A DNA stretch of 64,000 bases from Candidatus Pantoea bituminis (GTDB lineage: Bacteria > Pseudomonadota > Gammaproteobacteria > Enterobacterales > Enterobacteriaceae): positions 2,728,001 to 2,792,000 of the forward strand of contig NZ_JAGTWO010000004.1 in NCBI RefSeq assembly GCF_018842675.1, in the 5' to 3' direction. The notes under the pieces are model-generated. The model searched no databases and was not told the DNA's origin. It saw only the letters and a list, made by a program, of their open reading frames with translations. Positions 17,847 to 27,160 of the stretch are shown here, one piece after another. The position numbers were made by a program, and so were the translations under genes. Position 1 is the first letter of the stretch. Each line of letters begins with the position of its first letter.

Positions 17847-18539
17847 GTGAACATCAATCAATATGGACAGCAAATCGGGTGGGCCCTGCCTGACTGGCAA
17901 CCCGTAGCAAAACCTCTTCGTCAGGCGATTGTAGGGAATTACTGCCTTTTGGCGCCGCTTGACCCTGAGCACAGTGAAGCGCTGTATCAGGCTTTTTCGT
18001 TGGCGGAAGATGATCGTGACTGGACCTGGTTGAGTACTAACAAACCCAACTCCGTTGAAGAGTTGAGGTTTTGGGTCATCGATAAAGTCGATAATCTGGA
18101 ATTAGTGCCCTTTACGGTAGTAGATAAAACAACGCAGCGCCCAGTAGGCGTGGTGTGCTTTGCCAATATTGAGGTGGATAACGGCGCGCTTGAGATAGGT
18201 CATGTGACCTGGTCGCCCCTGATGCAGCGCAATGTTATCGGGACAGAAGCCCTGTATTTGCTGCTGAAGACGCTCTTTTCTCTAGGCTACCGCCGCGTAG
18301 CCTGGCGCTGTGACTCGACCAATCTGGCTTCGCGTCGTGCTGCTGAAAGGTTAGGGTTTACTTTTGAGGGACGCTTTCGCCAGACGATGACGCGCAAACA
18401 GCGCAATCGGGATACCGACTGGTTATCAATGATTGACAGTGAATGGCCGCGTATCAATCAGGCGCTATCCGGCTGGCTGGAGGAGAGTAATTTTGATGGC
18501 GAAGGCCAGCAAAAGAAAAAGTTAGTCACCTTTTTCTAA
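17847..18539 (+). CDS. GNAT-family acetyltransferase, RimJ/RimL-like
   Basis: 230 residues from the GTG at 17847, after AGGAACAGG. The fold elements of the RimJ/L type are visible: a PLDPEHSEALYQAF start, GVVCFANIEVDNGALEIGHV, then NVIGTEALYLLLKTLFSLG as the acetyl-CoA helix and SRRAAERLGFTFEGRFRQ near the C-terminus. These enzymes acetylate N-termini, amino acids or other amines; the target is unknown. A G/C hairpin follows the preceding gene, so it is probably a separate unit. The 3' end faces the DUF421 gene. Confidence 0.8.
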   Translation: MNINQYGQQIGWALPDWQPVAKPLRQAIVGNYCLLAPLDPEHSEALYQAFSLAEDDRDWTWLSTNKPNSVEELRFWVIDKVDNLELVPFTVVDKTTQRPVGVVCFANIEVDNGALEIGHVTWSPLMQRNVIGTEALYLLLKTLFSLGYRRVAWRCDSTNLASRRAAERLGFTFEGRFRQTMTRKQRNRDTDWLSMIDSEWPRINQALSGWLEESNFDGEGQQKKKLVTFF

Positions 18540-18548
18540 CACGCTAAC

Positions 18549-18584
18549 CTCGCCGTTATTCACTAATGCAGACGGCGAGTTTTT
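18549..18584 (+). terminator. Terminator of the GNAT gene
   Basis: CTCGCCG (18549-18555) pairs with CGGCGAG (18573-18579), followed by TTTTT. The hairpin overlaps the last codons of the convergent DUF421 gene. Confidence 0.65.
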
Positions 18585-19264
18585 AGCGCAACCGACCATA
18601 ACGTCTCTTTGCAGCGCGAACAGGTTCTACTCTGCCCCTTTCCTATCTCTTCCGTCTGCCCGCAATGGGTGCACGCGTACAAAGCCGTGAAAGGGATCTG
18701 CGCAAAATCCTGCCGATGTTCCGGTGGCAACACGCTGAGTCCTGCTCGCATTTCATCATCATCATAAAAATAAATGCTGAGTTGCCCATCGACCTCAATC
18801 AGCGCCAGTCGTACCTGACCGAGATGTTCTACCCCATCCTGACGCAGTTCCATAAAAAACTCATCTTCAGAAATATTGAGCTTGTCGAGACTTTCAAGGA
18901 CATACAGGCCCTCTTTGATCAGCGTGACAACATCGCCCTGTATCCACTTAGAGAAGCGCACGCTACGCGCAGTGAGAAACGTGGTGAAGCGGTATAAAGC
19001 CAGCATCACGATAAACACTAAAACCACCGGCAATACCGGCACATCATCATAAAAAGTGACATCACCGGACGCCGATCCCAGCGTCAAAATCACTACCAGC
19101 TCAAACAGTGAAAGCTGACGTACGCCCCTTCTTCCCGATACCTTAAGAAAGGTAAACACCACGACATAAGCCAGTAATACGCGCACCACCACTTCAAACA
19201 AAAACGTAGCCGGTTGGTCGTTGAGCAAAAATCGATGCCAGTCGAATGAAAGCATATAAAACAT
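18563..19264 (-). CDS. ycaP: DUF421 membrane protein, YcaP-like
   Basis: 233 residues. Three transmembrane helices lie in the first 90 residues, including VLLAYVVVFTFLKVSGRRGV and the loop LTLGSASGDVTFYDDVPVLP. A soluble YetF-like domain follows (FFMELRQDGVEHLGQVRLAL, IYFYDDDEMRAGLSVLPPEH). The C-terminus has two cysteine pairs (YACTHCGQ, RTCSRCKETLW) like a zinc ribbon. The pattern agrees with E. coli YcaP along its whole length. Function is unknown; related YetF proteins of Bacillus are linked to spore and envelope properties. Confidence 0.85.
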   Translation of the reverse strand: MFYMLSFDWHRFLLNDQPATFLFEVVVRVLLAYVVVFTFLKVSGRRGVRQLSLFELVVILTLGSASGDVTFYDDVPVLPVVLVFIVMLALYRFTTFLTARSVRFSKWIQGDVVTLIKEGLYVLESLDKLNISEDEFFMELRQDGVEHLGQVRLALIEVDGQLSIYFYDDDEMRAGLSVLPPEHRQDFAQIPFTALYACTHCGQTEEIGKGQSRTCSRCKETLWSVALKTRRLH

Positions 19265-19850
19265 CCTGAGTGATGAGAGGTGAGCCCACTGAGCGACACC
19301 TTTCCCTGCATGCCTGATTATTTAGGCCATACCATAATCAAGCCGGTTTAAAGTTGCAAAAGAGAGTGGGAACGGCATTTAAAGCGGAGCGCGTGCTATT
19401 AATCCTGAGATCGTATTAAACCGAAAAGGATCTTCTTCCGTTAAAAACAGATCTTGCCCCCTTCCTCTTAAAGTCTAATGTTTACAAAGAGATTTCCTGT
19501 TAAAGACCGGAACCACTTTACCGCTTTGCTTTTTCTTTTTTACTTCAATAGTTTGCTTAAAAATCGTGCTTACCTATACTTTCCAGTAAGGTTTCCTTTT
19601 TCATTTGAAATGTATGAGAAACCTATACAAATCAAAACCTCGATAGCGTTAGCGCTTCTCCCGCTATCTTCTGTTTGCCTGGGATGCATTTTCTTGCCCG
19701 CACAAACGTTCATCGTTTTTCGCATGGATCGTCTGACAAATCAGAAGGGTTAGGCCAGCCAGTCTGCATCGTATTTCTCTTCTTACCTGACTCGTCCTCC
19801 GACGACATGTCAGCAAGATGTTTTTGCTCTTTTTCTGTACAGGAGATGCA
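19265..19850. other. Intergenic 585 bp before the saccharide module
   Basis: The region is AT-rich with T/A tracts. The plus frame at 19478-19753 is open but has no ribosome site and a Phe/Leu-rich, uneven composition, so it is not called. The promoter of the glycosidase-like gene is expected within the last 150 bp. Confidence 0.4.
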
Positions 19851-21013
19851 ATGACGCCATTTTCCAGTTTTTGGCAGGCCGGCTATGAAGGTGCCGATCA
19901 CGTTAATCCGCACGGTGAAGCATTGGCAATGAACCATATCAATGCTCATCAGGCGCGCTGCGCAGAGGATTACGCCGCACTCAAGCCCTTTGCAATCAAC
20001 ACGGCACGCGAAAGTGTCGGTTGGCGACTGTGTGAACGCGATGACAGCTATGACTTTTCATCCGTGGCGCAGCGTATGGCGATGGCAAAACAGCACGGCA
20101 TTCAACTGAGCTGGACAATTTGTCATTACGGTTGGCCATCCAATGTCAGCCTGTTCGATGCTGACTTTATTCCGCGCTTCGCCGCTTTCTGCGGAGCGCT
20201 GGCGGGTTTTCTTGCGCCTTGGTATGACGACGCGCCGGTTTATTCCCCCATCAATGAAATCTCTTTTCTGAGTTGGGGCATTTCGGTTGGTCTGTTCGCA
20301 TTGCCCGATATTCCTCAAGAGGATCGGGCCGATGCCGCCAAGCAACAGTTGGTGCGCGCCACGCTGGCAGCGTGTGACGCGATCTGGCAGGCCGATCCGC
20401 GCGCGCGCATTTTGCACTGCGATCCGCTGATTCACATTGTGCCTGAAGATGAAAGCGAGGCCAGCCAGCAACAGGCGGAGAGCATGTGTGAGACGCAATA
20501 TCAGGCATGGGACATGTTGAGCGGCAAGCGCAATCCCGAACTGGGGGTGATCCACGCTATTTGGATCTCGTGGGCGTCAATTACTACCACGACAATCAAT
20601 GGGAAAACACCAGCAACCGCAGGCTCTATTGGCACTTGGGTGATGCACAGCGCAAACCGCTGAATGAGATGCTATCGCATGTTTATCAACGCTATCGACG
20701 CCCTTTGCTGTTAGCGGAAACCAGCCACGTCGGCAGCGGACGCGGTGCGTGGATTTTACAAGTCAGCGCGCAGGTCGCGCAGGCGCAGTTGTCAGGCGTT
20801 GAGCTGCTCGGCATCTGCCTTTATCCCATCATCGACCGACCGCTGTGGGAAGATCCTGGCTTCTGGACCCGAAGTGGACTTTGGGATCTTGACCGACTCG
20901 GGCCCGATCCCTTTGCGCGTCAACTGCAGCAACCTTACGCCAGCGCCCTTCGCCAGGCACAGCATGCCTTACAAGCTCTTACCTTCTCTACCCAGCACGA
21001 TCAGGAGAACACT
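19851..21013 (+). CDS. Glycoside hydrolase family 1-like domain protein, frameshifted as sequenced and in frame with the downstream glycosyltransferase
   Basis: ATG at 19851, 5 nt after AGGAG. About 388 residues of a TIM-barrel glycosidase fold: FWQAGYEGADHVNPHG at the start, the acid/base motif as SPINEISFLSWG, and the nucleophile-like Glu in LLLAETSHVGSGRGAW. The frame is lost at the G5 run 20543-20547; one more G gives GGDPRYLDLVGVNYYHDNQW. There is no stop before the next domain's ATG at 21014, so either one polyprotein is made or the internal AGGAG site restarts translation. No signal peptide is present, so action is cytoplasmic. Substrate unknown. Confidence 0.7.
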
Positions 21014-23615
21014 ATGAAACAACCGGTTTTAATCGTATTCAGTCATTTACGGTGGGGATTTGTCTTTCAACGGCCACAGCATTTGCTGACGCGTCTGGCG
21101 CGCTATTACCGCGTGTTATTTGTTGAAGAACCGCTGTATCAGGCAGGCCCGGCAGGATTGAAACAGAGCGCCCCCGCCGCAAACATTACCGTAATCCAGC
21201 CGCATACGGATATCGAGGCACCCGGTTTTCACGATAGCCAAATCGCGCCGTTGCAATTGCTGCTGGCAAGTTTGCTGGAAGAGAATGAGCGCCCGCTGGT
21301 GTGGTTTTACACGCCGATGGCACTGCCGTTGTTGACGCCCTTCAAGCCCGCGCTGGTGATTTATGACTGCATGGATGAACTTTCCGCCTTTCATCAAGCT
21401 CCGCGCCAATTGCAGCAGCGCGAATCTGCATTATTAACGCGCGCTGATTTAGTTTTTACCGGCGGCACCAGTTTGTATGAAGCGAAAAAAGACAAACATC
21501 CGCAGGTACACTGTTTTCCCAGCAGCGTTGATGCAATCCATTTTGAACAAGCGCTGGATCGCAGCAATCATCATCCTTTGCATGATGACGTTCCGCCATT
21601 GCGCCTTGGCTACTATGGCGTGCTGGATGAGCGTATCGATTTGCCGCTGATTGCCGCGCTGGCGGATAGCCATCCTGAATGGCAAATCGTGATGGTTGGC
21701 CCGGTGGTTAAAATTGATCCGGCCAATTTGCCACAACGACCCAATATTCACTGGCTTGGTCAGCAGCCTTATCAGGCGCTGCCGCAGTTCCTTGCGGGTT
21801 GGGATGTTTGCCTGATGCCCTTTGCCATCAATGCATCGACTCGCTATATCTCACCGACCAAAGTGCTGGAATACATGGCGGCGCAACTGCCGATTGTCAG
21901 CACCGCCATTGTCGACGTGGCACGTCATTATGCCGATTTGGTTGCGGTGGCGCATAACCCTAGGGAATTTATCCAGGCTTGTGAAGCGGCGTTGCAGCTC
22001 CCGTCCGATGAGCGATTGACGCTGGCAAAAAAATGCAGGCAAAGGTAGCCGCCACCTCTTGGGATCGTACCGCAGAGCAGATCCACGCACTGATGCAGCA
22101 GGCGCTGATACAGGAGAACGATGCCGCGCAGCGCAGCGGTGAACCCACAGAAAACGATTCGGCAGTGCGCTGGTTAACACCACCCACTGAAGAGTCTGAA
22201 GCGGTGCCCTGCCTGATTATTGGTGCCGGGCCGACCGGCCTGAGCGCGGGTTATCATTACGGTGAAGGCGCTGTTGTGCTGGAAAAAATGCGTCACCCGG
22301 TGGGTGGTGCCGTTCAATTGAAGACAACGGTTTTACCTTCGATTACGCCGGGCACATTATGTTTTCGCAAGATCCTTATGTCCTGCAACTTTATGAAATG
22401 CTGCTAGGCGATAACTTACATTGGCAAGAACGCGAAGCCTGGGTTTACAACGACGGGGTTTATACGCGTTACCCTTTCCAGTCAGCACTGTATGGTTTGC
22501 CTGCCGACGTGGTGAAAGAGTGTATTTTGGGTGCCATTGATGCCCGTTACGGTGAGACGGAAGCGCGCACTGTGCCGCTGGATGTGGCGCGTCAGCGCCG
22601 TGATTGTTGTGCTGACGGCGCGATACCCGATGGCGATTCCTGTGCAGTTGAAGGCGAAGAAAGCGCTGAGAATTTCGAGCAGTTTATTATGCGCACTTGG
22701 GGAAAAGGCATCGCCCGCCATTTTGCCCTGCCTTACAACAAAAAGCTCTGGAAGGTGCCGCTTTCCGAGATGGAAACCTCCTGGCTTGGCGGTCGCGTGC
22801 CATTACCGGATTTGGCACAAATCATAGAGGGTGCAATCCAACCGCTGGCGAAACCGGTTGGGCCGAATGCGCGTTTTGGCTATCCGTTGCACGGCGGTTT
22901 TCAGGCGTTGATGTCAGGCTTTTTACCGCATCTGAAATGTACGCTGGAAACCGATGCGGCGCTGGTGAAAATCTTGCCGCAGGCGCATATCGCCATGCTG
23001 GCGGATGGGCGTCATTATTGTTATGAACAGTTGATCAGTACCATGCCGTTGCCGGAATTGATCAAAATAATGGGTGATGAAGTCCCTGAAAATGTGCAGC
23101 TTGCTGCCAAAAAACTACGATACGTCTCGGTACGCTGTGTGAATTTAGGCATTGATCGCGCCAACCTGACTGAAAAGCACTGGATTTACTATCCGGGTGA
23201 CACGCTGTTCCATCGTATTTTTGTCCAAGGCAATGCCAGCCCGCACTGCAATTCACCCGGCGGATTTGGCCTGACATGTGAAATGACCTACAGCAAAGAG
23301 AAGCCACTCATGCTGCAAGGTGACGCACTGATTGAGCGCTGCCGTGAAGACTGCATCAAAGTGGGCATGATTCGTCCTGAAGATGCGATTATCTCTGCCA
23401 CTCAGGTAGATATGCCTTATGCGTATGTGGTTTACGATCATGCTCGCCAGGCGAATGTGGCCCTGATTCGCCAATGGCTGCTTACTCAGGATATTCATCT
23501 GTCGGGACGCTACAGCGAGTGGGAATATTACAATTCTGACCACGCTTTTCTTGCCGGAAAACGTGCAGCTGAAAACGTGAAAATGCAGCTGCCATCGCAA
23601 AGCACTCGCGTATAA
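21014..23615 (+). CDS. Glycosyltransferase fused to UDP-galactopyranose mutase-like flavoprotein, frameshifted as sequenced
   Basis: The ATG at 21014 has AGGAG 6 nt upstream. Residues 1-345 are a GT-B glycosyltransferase (VFSHLRWGFVFQRPQHLL, VIYDCMDELSAF, the C-terminal domain PTKVLEYMAAQLPIVST). From about residue 395 an FAD-binding domain begins with LIIGAGPTGLSAGYHYG and continues as a UGM/protoporphyrinogen-oxidase-like fold (FALPYNKKLWKVPLSEMETSW, RFGYPLHGGFQALM, GRYSEWEYYNSDHAFLAGK). Two breaks, at the A7 run 22027-22033 and in a GGT repeat at 22301-22310, split it. Repaired length is about 867 residues. It likely builds or edits a sugar polymer; the galactofuranose idea is inference. 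Confidence 0.72.
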
Positions 23616-23633
23616 ATAACGGCATTTAAATCG

Positions 23634-23661
23634 AGCCAGTTCATCTGAGCTGGCTTTTTTA
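23634..23661 (+). terminator. Terminator after the saccharide module
   Basis: AGCCAG-TTCATCTGAG-CTGGCT followed by six T, 18 nt after the stop. Confidence 0.8.
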
Positions 23662-23678
23662 TAGACGACTGCCTGGCT

Positions 23679-24002
23679 TTAGGCCACGGCGGGGGAACAT
23701 TTAGTGGTTTTTAAATTTTCTAACTGATTTAGCCGCACATCCGCTTTTTTAGTGGCTGAATGTTTAGCCAACCCATTTCCCAAACCAAAGTCACCAATAA
23801 ACCCCAGCACCGTCAGCACATCGAAACGGCCCGTTTCGCTGATTTCACTCTGTACGCTGTGGGCTTTAACGATTTCCTGTTCAACGGCTTTGCAATCAAA
23901 GGCGGTGGTTTCTTCTGTCGTCACCGCAGGTGCTTGCGGATATTGTTTGGTCGCGCAGCCCACCAGCATCATGGCGACGACGATTAGCCTCAGTTCTTTC
24001 AT
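23679..24002 (-). CDS. Small lipoprotein of unknown function
   Basis: 107 residues from ATG 24002. A lipobox (MMLVGC, Cys at about residue 15) follows a short hydrophobic segment, so a lipid-anchored envelope protein is expected. The mature part is hydrophilic. One glycine-rich stretch, VLTVLGFIGDFGLGNGLAKH, is like the YMGF/glycine-zipper-type loop of some lipoproteins. Two more cysteines (FDCKAVEQ, TTKCSP) could form a disulfide. The family is not recognised. It is convergent with the saccharide module. Confidence 0.65.
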   Translation of the reverse strand: MKELRLIVVAMMLVGCATKQYPQAPAVTTEETTAFDCKAVEQEIVKAHSVQSEISETGRFDVLTVLGFIGDFGLGNGLAKHSATKKADVRLNQLENLKTTKCSPAVA

Positions 24003-24179
24003 TATCTTGCTCGTTTTTTGCTCGGTTACTCTCTTATCGGCAGATTCCGCTGCTTTCATTAATATTCTTAATCTACTTTTTCAAACGAACCCGCTACGCT
24101 AATGTAGGCTTCAGTCCCGCCTGTTGCGGTAGGCAAACCAACGCGCGTCGTTAAAAGGCCCAGAATCTGAGGAGAGAAG

Positions 24180-24336
24180 ATGTCTACTTTTCACTGCTTG
24201 CTATCCCTTTTGGGGGATTGGCTCTGATCATGCTGGCGCTGGCTGCGGTAAAAAAACAAAAACCTTTCTTATTTTCGGTTATGTATTGATGACCTCATCG
24301 GTTGTAAATACCGTAATCGGAATGACTTTAGGTTGA
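24180..24336 (+). CDS. Small two-helix membrane protein, frameshifted as sequenced
   Basis: ATG at 24180 after GAGGAGAG. The frame from ATG meets TGA after 15 codons. Adding one base just after the start and one A in the A7 run 24250-24256 yields a 52-residue protein: MSYFSLLAIPFGGLALIMLA, AVKKTKTFLIFG, YVLMTSSVVNTVIG, ending MTLG. It has two hydrophobic helices joined by a basic KKTKT loop. The strong ribosome site and clean reading after repair argue for a real gene. No family is recognised. It lies 30 bp before the AI-2E-type transporter and may be cotranscribed. Confidence 0.45.
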
Positions 24337-24365
24337 CCAAGGAATGTTTTATATGAGGTTTTTCA

Positions 24366-25520
24366 ATGCGCTTTAAAGGATTGAATATTGGGTTTTTCCT
24401 GCTGATTTTGGCGATCGTAACAGTCGCCTTCTTCGATGTGTTATCCCCTTACTTTTCTCCCATTTTGTGGGCTGCGGTATTAGCGGTAATCTTTCATCCG
24501 CTTAAATCACTGCTGCGCAACAAACTGGGCGACCGCAACGGGCTGGCTTCGCTGCTGACCTTGCTGTGTATCTGTTTGATCGTGTTCACGCCGTTGATGA
24601 TTATTGCCTCTTCGTTAGCGGTAGAAATCAACACGGTGTATACCAAATTGCAGGGTAATTCGACCCAGTTTCCAACGGTTTTTGCTGAGTTAATGCAGCA
24701 TTTACCGCAGTGGGCGAAGCATTATCTAACGGAGCATAATCTGGATAATGCAGCGCAAATTCAGCAAAAACTCTCTGAGTTTGCCCTGAAAGGCGGCCAG
24801 TATGCGGCGGGCAGCGTATTTATCATCGGTAAAGGCACGTTTAGTTTTACCGTGGGCTTTGGCGTGATGCTTTACCTGCTGTTCTTCCTACTGAAAGATG
24901 GCTCTTATCTGGTGCATCTGATTTTAGAAGCGCTGCCGCTTTCGACCTACGTTAAACACCATTTGTTAGGAAAATTTGCCGCTGTCTCGCGTGCAACCGT
25001 CAAAGGCACGGTAGTCGTAGGCATTGTGCAGGGTATTTTGGGTGGACTGGCCTTCTGGTTCATCGACATTGATGGCAGCCTGTTATGGGGCGCGTTGATG
25101 GCCTTTTTATCCCTGATCCCCGCCGTGGGTTCTGCGATTATTTGGGCACCTGCCGCCATCTTCTTCTTTGCCACAGGTGCATTGTGGAAAGGTCTGTTCC
25201 TGGTGGGCTTCTTCGTGATTGTGGTTGGCCTGGTGGATAACATTCTGCGCCCACTGCTGGTGGGCAAAGACACCAAAATGCCAGACTATATGATTCTGAT
25301 CGCCACGTTAGGCGGAATGGAAATTTACGGCATCAACGGCTTCGTTATTGGTCCGGTGATTGCTGCGCTGTTTATCGCCTGCTGGAATTTACTCTCTGGG
25401 CGCGATAACCGCCAGAACATTGAAGAGCTTGATGAAGAGGTTATCGAGGAAGGCAAAAAGCAGTCGGACACCGCAGTTGAAGAAAGCAAAAAGCAGCTGG
25501 AGACCCCCGCTAAAGAGTAA
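24366..25520 (+). CDS. AI-2E family transporter (PerM/YdiK-type membrane protein)
   Basis: 384 residues with about eight hydrophobic segments: two at the N-terminus (NIGFFLLILAIVTVAFF), then a helix pair and the conserved C-terminal block (GIVQGILGGLAFWFIDIDGS, LLWGALMAFLSLIPAVGSAI, NILRPLLVGKDTKMPDYMIL, IYGINGFVIGPVIAAL). This is the AI-2E_transport (formerly UPF0118) family, which includes exporters of signals and ions; the substrate here is unknown. The last 40 residues are an acidic/basic tail (EELDEEVIEEGKKQ) with Lys/Glu repeats. The ATG follows GAGG at 7 nt. Confidence 0.85.
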   Translation: MRFKGLNIGFFLLILAIVTVAFFDVLSPYFSPILWAAVLAVIFHPLKSLLRNKLGDRNGLASLLTLLCICLIVFTPLMIIASSLAVEINTVYTKLQGNSTQFPTVFAELMQHLPQWAKHYLTEHNLDNAAQIQQKLSEFALKGGQYAAGSVFIIGKGTFSFTVGFGVMLYLLFFLLKDGSYLVHLILEALPLSTYVKHHLLGKFAAVSRATVKGTVVVGIVQGILGGLAFWFIDIDGSLLWGALMAFLSLIPAVGSAIIWAPAAIFFFATGALWKGLFLVGFFVIVVGLVDNILRPLLVGKDTKMPDYMILIATLGGMEIYGINGFVIGPVIAALFIACWNLLSGRDNRQNIEELDEEVIEEGKKQSDTAVEESKKQLETPAKE

Positions 25521-25548
25521 TGCTTCCAGATTGTGAATATGCCAACCA

Positions 25549-25580
25549 TAAAAAAACCCACCGCATTGGTGGGTTTTTCT
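25549..25580. terminator. Bidirectional terminator between the AI-2E gene and a periplasmic protein gene
   Basis: CCCACC-GCATT-GGTGGG with TTTTTCTTTT on the plus side and a run of A (T on the minus strand) on the other side, located between convergent genes. Confidence 0.85.
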
Positions 25581-25602
25581 TTTAAACAACTTACTAAATC
25601 AA

Positions 25603-25920
25603 TTAGTTAGTTGCTTTGTTTTTCAAATCTTCTGCACCCTGCTTGGTTTTATCCCAGCCTTTCTCAGTGCCTTCTTTGGTCTTATTCCAGTTTTTCTGCG
25701 CGCCTTCCTCAATCTTGCTGCTGGTGGCGTTGCTTTTGCCTTCCGCTGCATTTTTAGATTTGAGTTTCAGCTCTTCGCCCTGGTGCTGAGATTGATGCAG
25801 TTTTTCTTTCGCTGTATCGGCGCCTTTGTGCGCTTCAGCAACCGTGTTATCGGTAGTCGTTGCGGCGAAAACAGGGGACGCCAGTAAAAGTGCAGACAGT
25901 GCAATCATTGTTTTCTTCAT
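25603..25920 (-). CDS. Small periplasmic Lys/Glu-rich repeat protein (LEA-like)
   Basis: 105 residues, ATG after GAGGGAAT. MKKTMIALSALLLASPVFA is a signal peptide cut after VFA. The mature part is extremely hydrophilic, with 11-residue-type repeats late in the chain (NWNKTKEGTEKGWDKTKQGA) and no cysteine. Charged amphipathic repeats of this type are seen in LEA-like desiccation or stress proteins and in periplasmic stress proteins. The link is by composition only. It is a single gene facing the AI-2E transporter, whose tail has similar charge composition. Confidence 0.65.
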   Translation of the reverse strand: MKKTMIALSALLLASPVFAATTTDNTVAEAHKGADTAKEKLHQSQHQGEELKLKSKNAAEGKSNATSSKIEEGAQKNWNKTKEGTEKGWDKTKQGAEDLKNKATN

Positions 25921-26059
25921 AATTCCCTCTTTTATAAAAAGTGCCGTGTCAGGTCATTATCCTGGCATATGAGGTTGTAGAAAGATTTAAGAATAAACCA
26001 GGAATGAAGAAAGTGGCTTGAGCGCCGAAAATTCAACCAAAAAACAGCATAATTCACCG

Positions 26060-26482
26060 TTAAAGCAGATCGAGCTGTGGGTTGGTGTCCTGTTTTTTCA
26101 CTTTGCGTGTTTTTGCTACAGGCGCAGGCTTCTGCATTTGCTGATGAATCCAGTGCAGGATGACTTCAACGGCATACGCCTGTTGCTCAGTCGTCAATGC
26201 CTGATGCTGAGGAATCGCGTGCCACTTGCGCAAACAGCCGCGACAGCAGGTGCCGGTAGCATGTTGAGCAATAAATACCGGATGACCGCGCATCGGCGTT
26301 TGCTTGCCGTCATTAGTTGGTTCGGCTGCTGCCAACCTTTGTTTGATGAAGTCAGCCGCATGTTCGCGTACCTGAACTTCGCCTTTATTTAGGCAATAAT
26401 CATATTCAATTTTACCCAATGCAAAGCGCTGCCTGAATGGAGAGCGCGACAGACGCTGAAAAAGATCGTCGAGTGGCGTCAT
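26060..26482 (-). CDS. DUF4186 family protein
   Basis: 140 residues. The family core is clear: LDDLFQRLSRSPFRQRF, then DFIKQRLAAAEPTNDGKQTP, MRGHPVFIAQHATGTCCRGC and a helical WHAIPQHQALTTEQQAYAV. The invariant TCCRGC.RKWH motif with three cysteines and a histidine suggests a metal site. The C-terminal tail (KPAPVAKTRKVKKQ) is basic and less conserved. Function of DUF4186 is unknown. It stands alone with no operon partner visible. Confidence 0.75.
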   Translation of the reverse strand: MTPLDDLFQRLSRSPFRQRFALGKIEYDYCLNKGEVQVREHAADFIKQRLAAAEPTNDGKQTPMRGHPVFIAQHATGTCCRGCLRKWHAIPQHQALTTEQQAYAVEVILHWIHQQMQKPAPVAKTRKVKKQDTNPQLDLL

Positions 26483-26582
26483 AAAACCTCAGTGAACGAA
26501 TGGAAAGGCAAAATAGCGGTGAAAAGTATACTGGATTTTATTCACGTTTTTGAGTGGCTGCAGAATCGAGTGATGTCCGAAT

Positions 26583-26606
26583 TAAAAAAACCGCCTGGAG
26601 GCGGTT
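26583..26606 (-). terminator. Terminator of the acidic small protein gene
   Basis: On the minus strand AACCGCC-TCCA-GGCGGTT followed by five more T, 9 nt after the stop of the gene at 26615. Confidence 0.8.
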
Positions 26607-26614
26607 TTGAGTTT

Positions 26615-26776
26615 TTAGATGTTTTTAGCAGGATCGGGAAAGTCATTTCCATCTTCATCTTCCAGCGGATCAATCCCTTCATCTGAGCCTTCAGGTAACT
26701 CTTCATCGTCATCTTCATATGCCGGATATTCGGCATCATCAGGAACCGGTTCTTCATAATCGGGACGTTCAGACAT
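26615..26776 (-). CDS. Small highly acidic protein
   Basis: 53 residues from ATG 26776, 6 nt after GGAGG. More than 40 percent of residues are Asp or Glu (YEEPVPDDAEYPAYEDDDEE), with no cysteine or membrane segment. Such proteins may be nucleic-acid mimics or metal-binding peptides, but there is no evidence for either here. The strong ribosome site and dedicated terminator support expression. The longer frame starting at 26851 lacks a ribosome site and is not used. Confidence 0.6.
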   Translation of the reverse strand: MSERPDYEEPVPDDAEYPAYEDDDEELPEGSDEGIDPLEDEDGNDFPDPAKNI

Positions 26777-26884
26777 GGTGACCTCCGTGATTGCTGTGGT
26801 TGGTCTGTTAACTGTAGTCCTCCCACCCCAGCAAGGCGTGCGGCACTTCACGAAAGCGTGAGAATAGCGCGTTATCTGCAGTGA

Positions 26885-27160
26885 TTAATCACTCTCTTTC
26901 CTTCCCGACAGATAACGTACGCCCTGCTCGCCAAATTCCTCGCGATGCGGCACGTTGGGTTGCAGATGAAAAATCTCTCCTGCGTGATAAGTCTTTTCGC
27001 TGTGTTCCGTAAAAATGGTGATGTCGCCATGAGTAATCAGCGCCATCGCCTCAAAAGAATGCACATGGTTATCGAGTTGTGTTTCGGGAGCTCGCTCAAC
27101 CCAAACCGGTTCATCAAACCCTTTATCCGCTAATAATTTTCGGAATTCTTGCTCGGTCAT
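26885..27160 (-). CDS. Cupin-domain protein
   Basis: 91 residues from ATG 27160 after CAGGAGG. A single conserved beta-barrel cupin is visible: the first motif as NHVHSFEAMALITHGDI (His pair and Glu) and the second as GEIFHLQPNVPHREEFGEQG. These supply the usual metal ligands. Cupins of this size are often sensors or small dioxygenase-like enzymes. The partner and substrate are unknown. No neighbour on the same strand suggests a pathway. Confidence 0.75.
   Translation of the reverse strand: MTEQEFRKLLADKGFDEPVWVERAPETQLDNHVHSFEAMALITHGDITIFTEHSEKTYHAGEIFHLQPNVPHREEFGEQGVRYLSGRKESD

Noticed and set aside
19478..19753. 91-codon plus frame before the saccharide module
   Set aside because: AT-rich, Phe/Leu-heavy sequence without a ribosome site or family signature.
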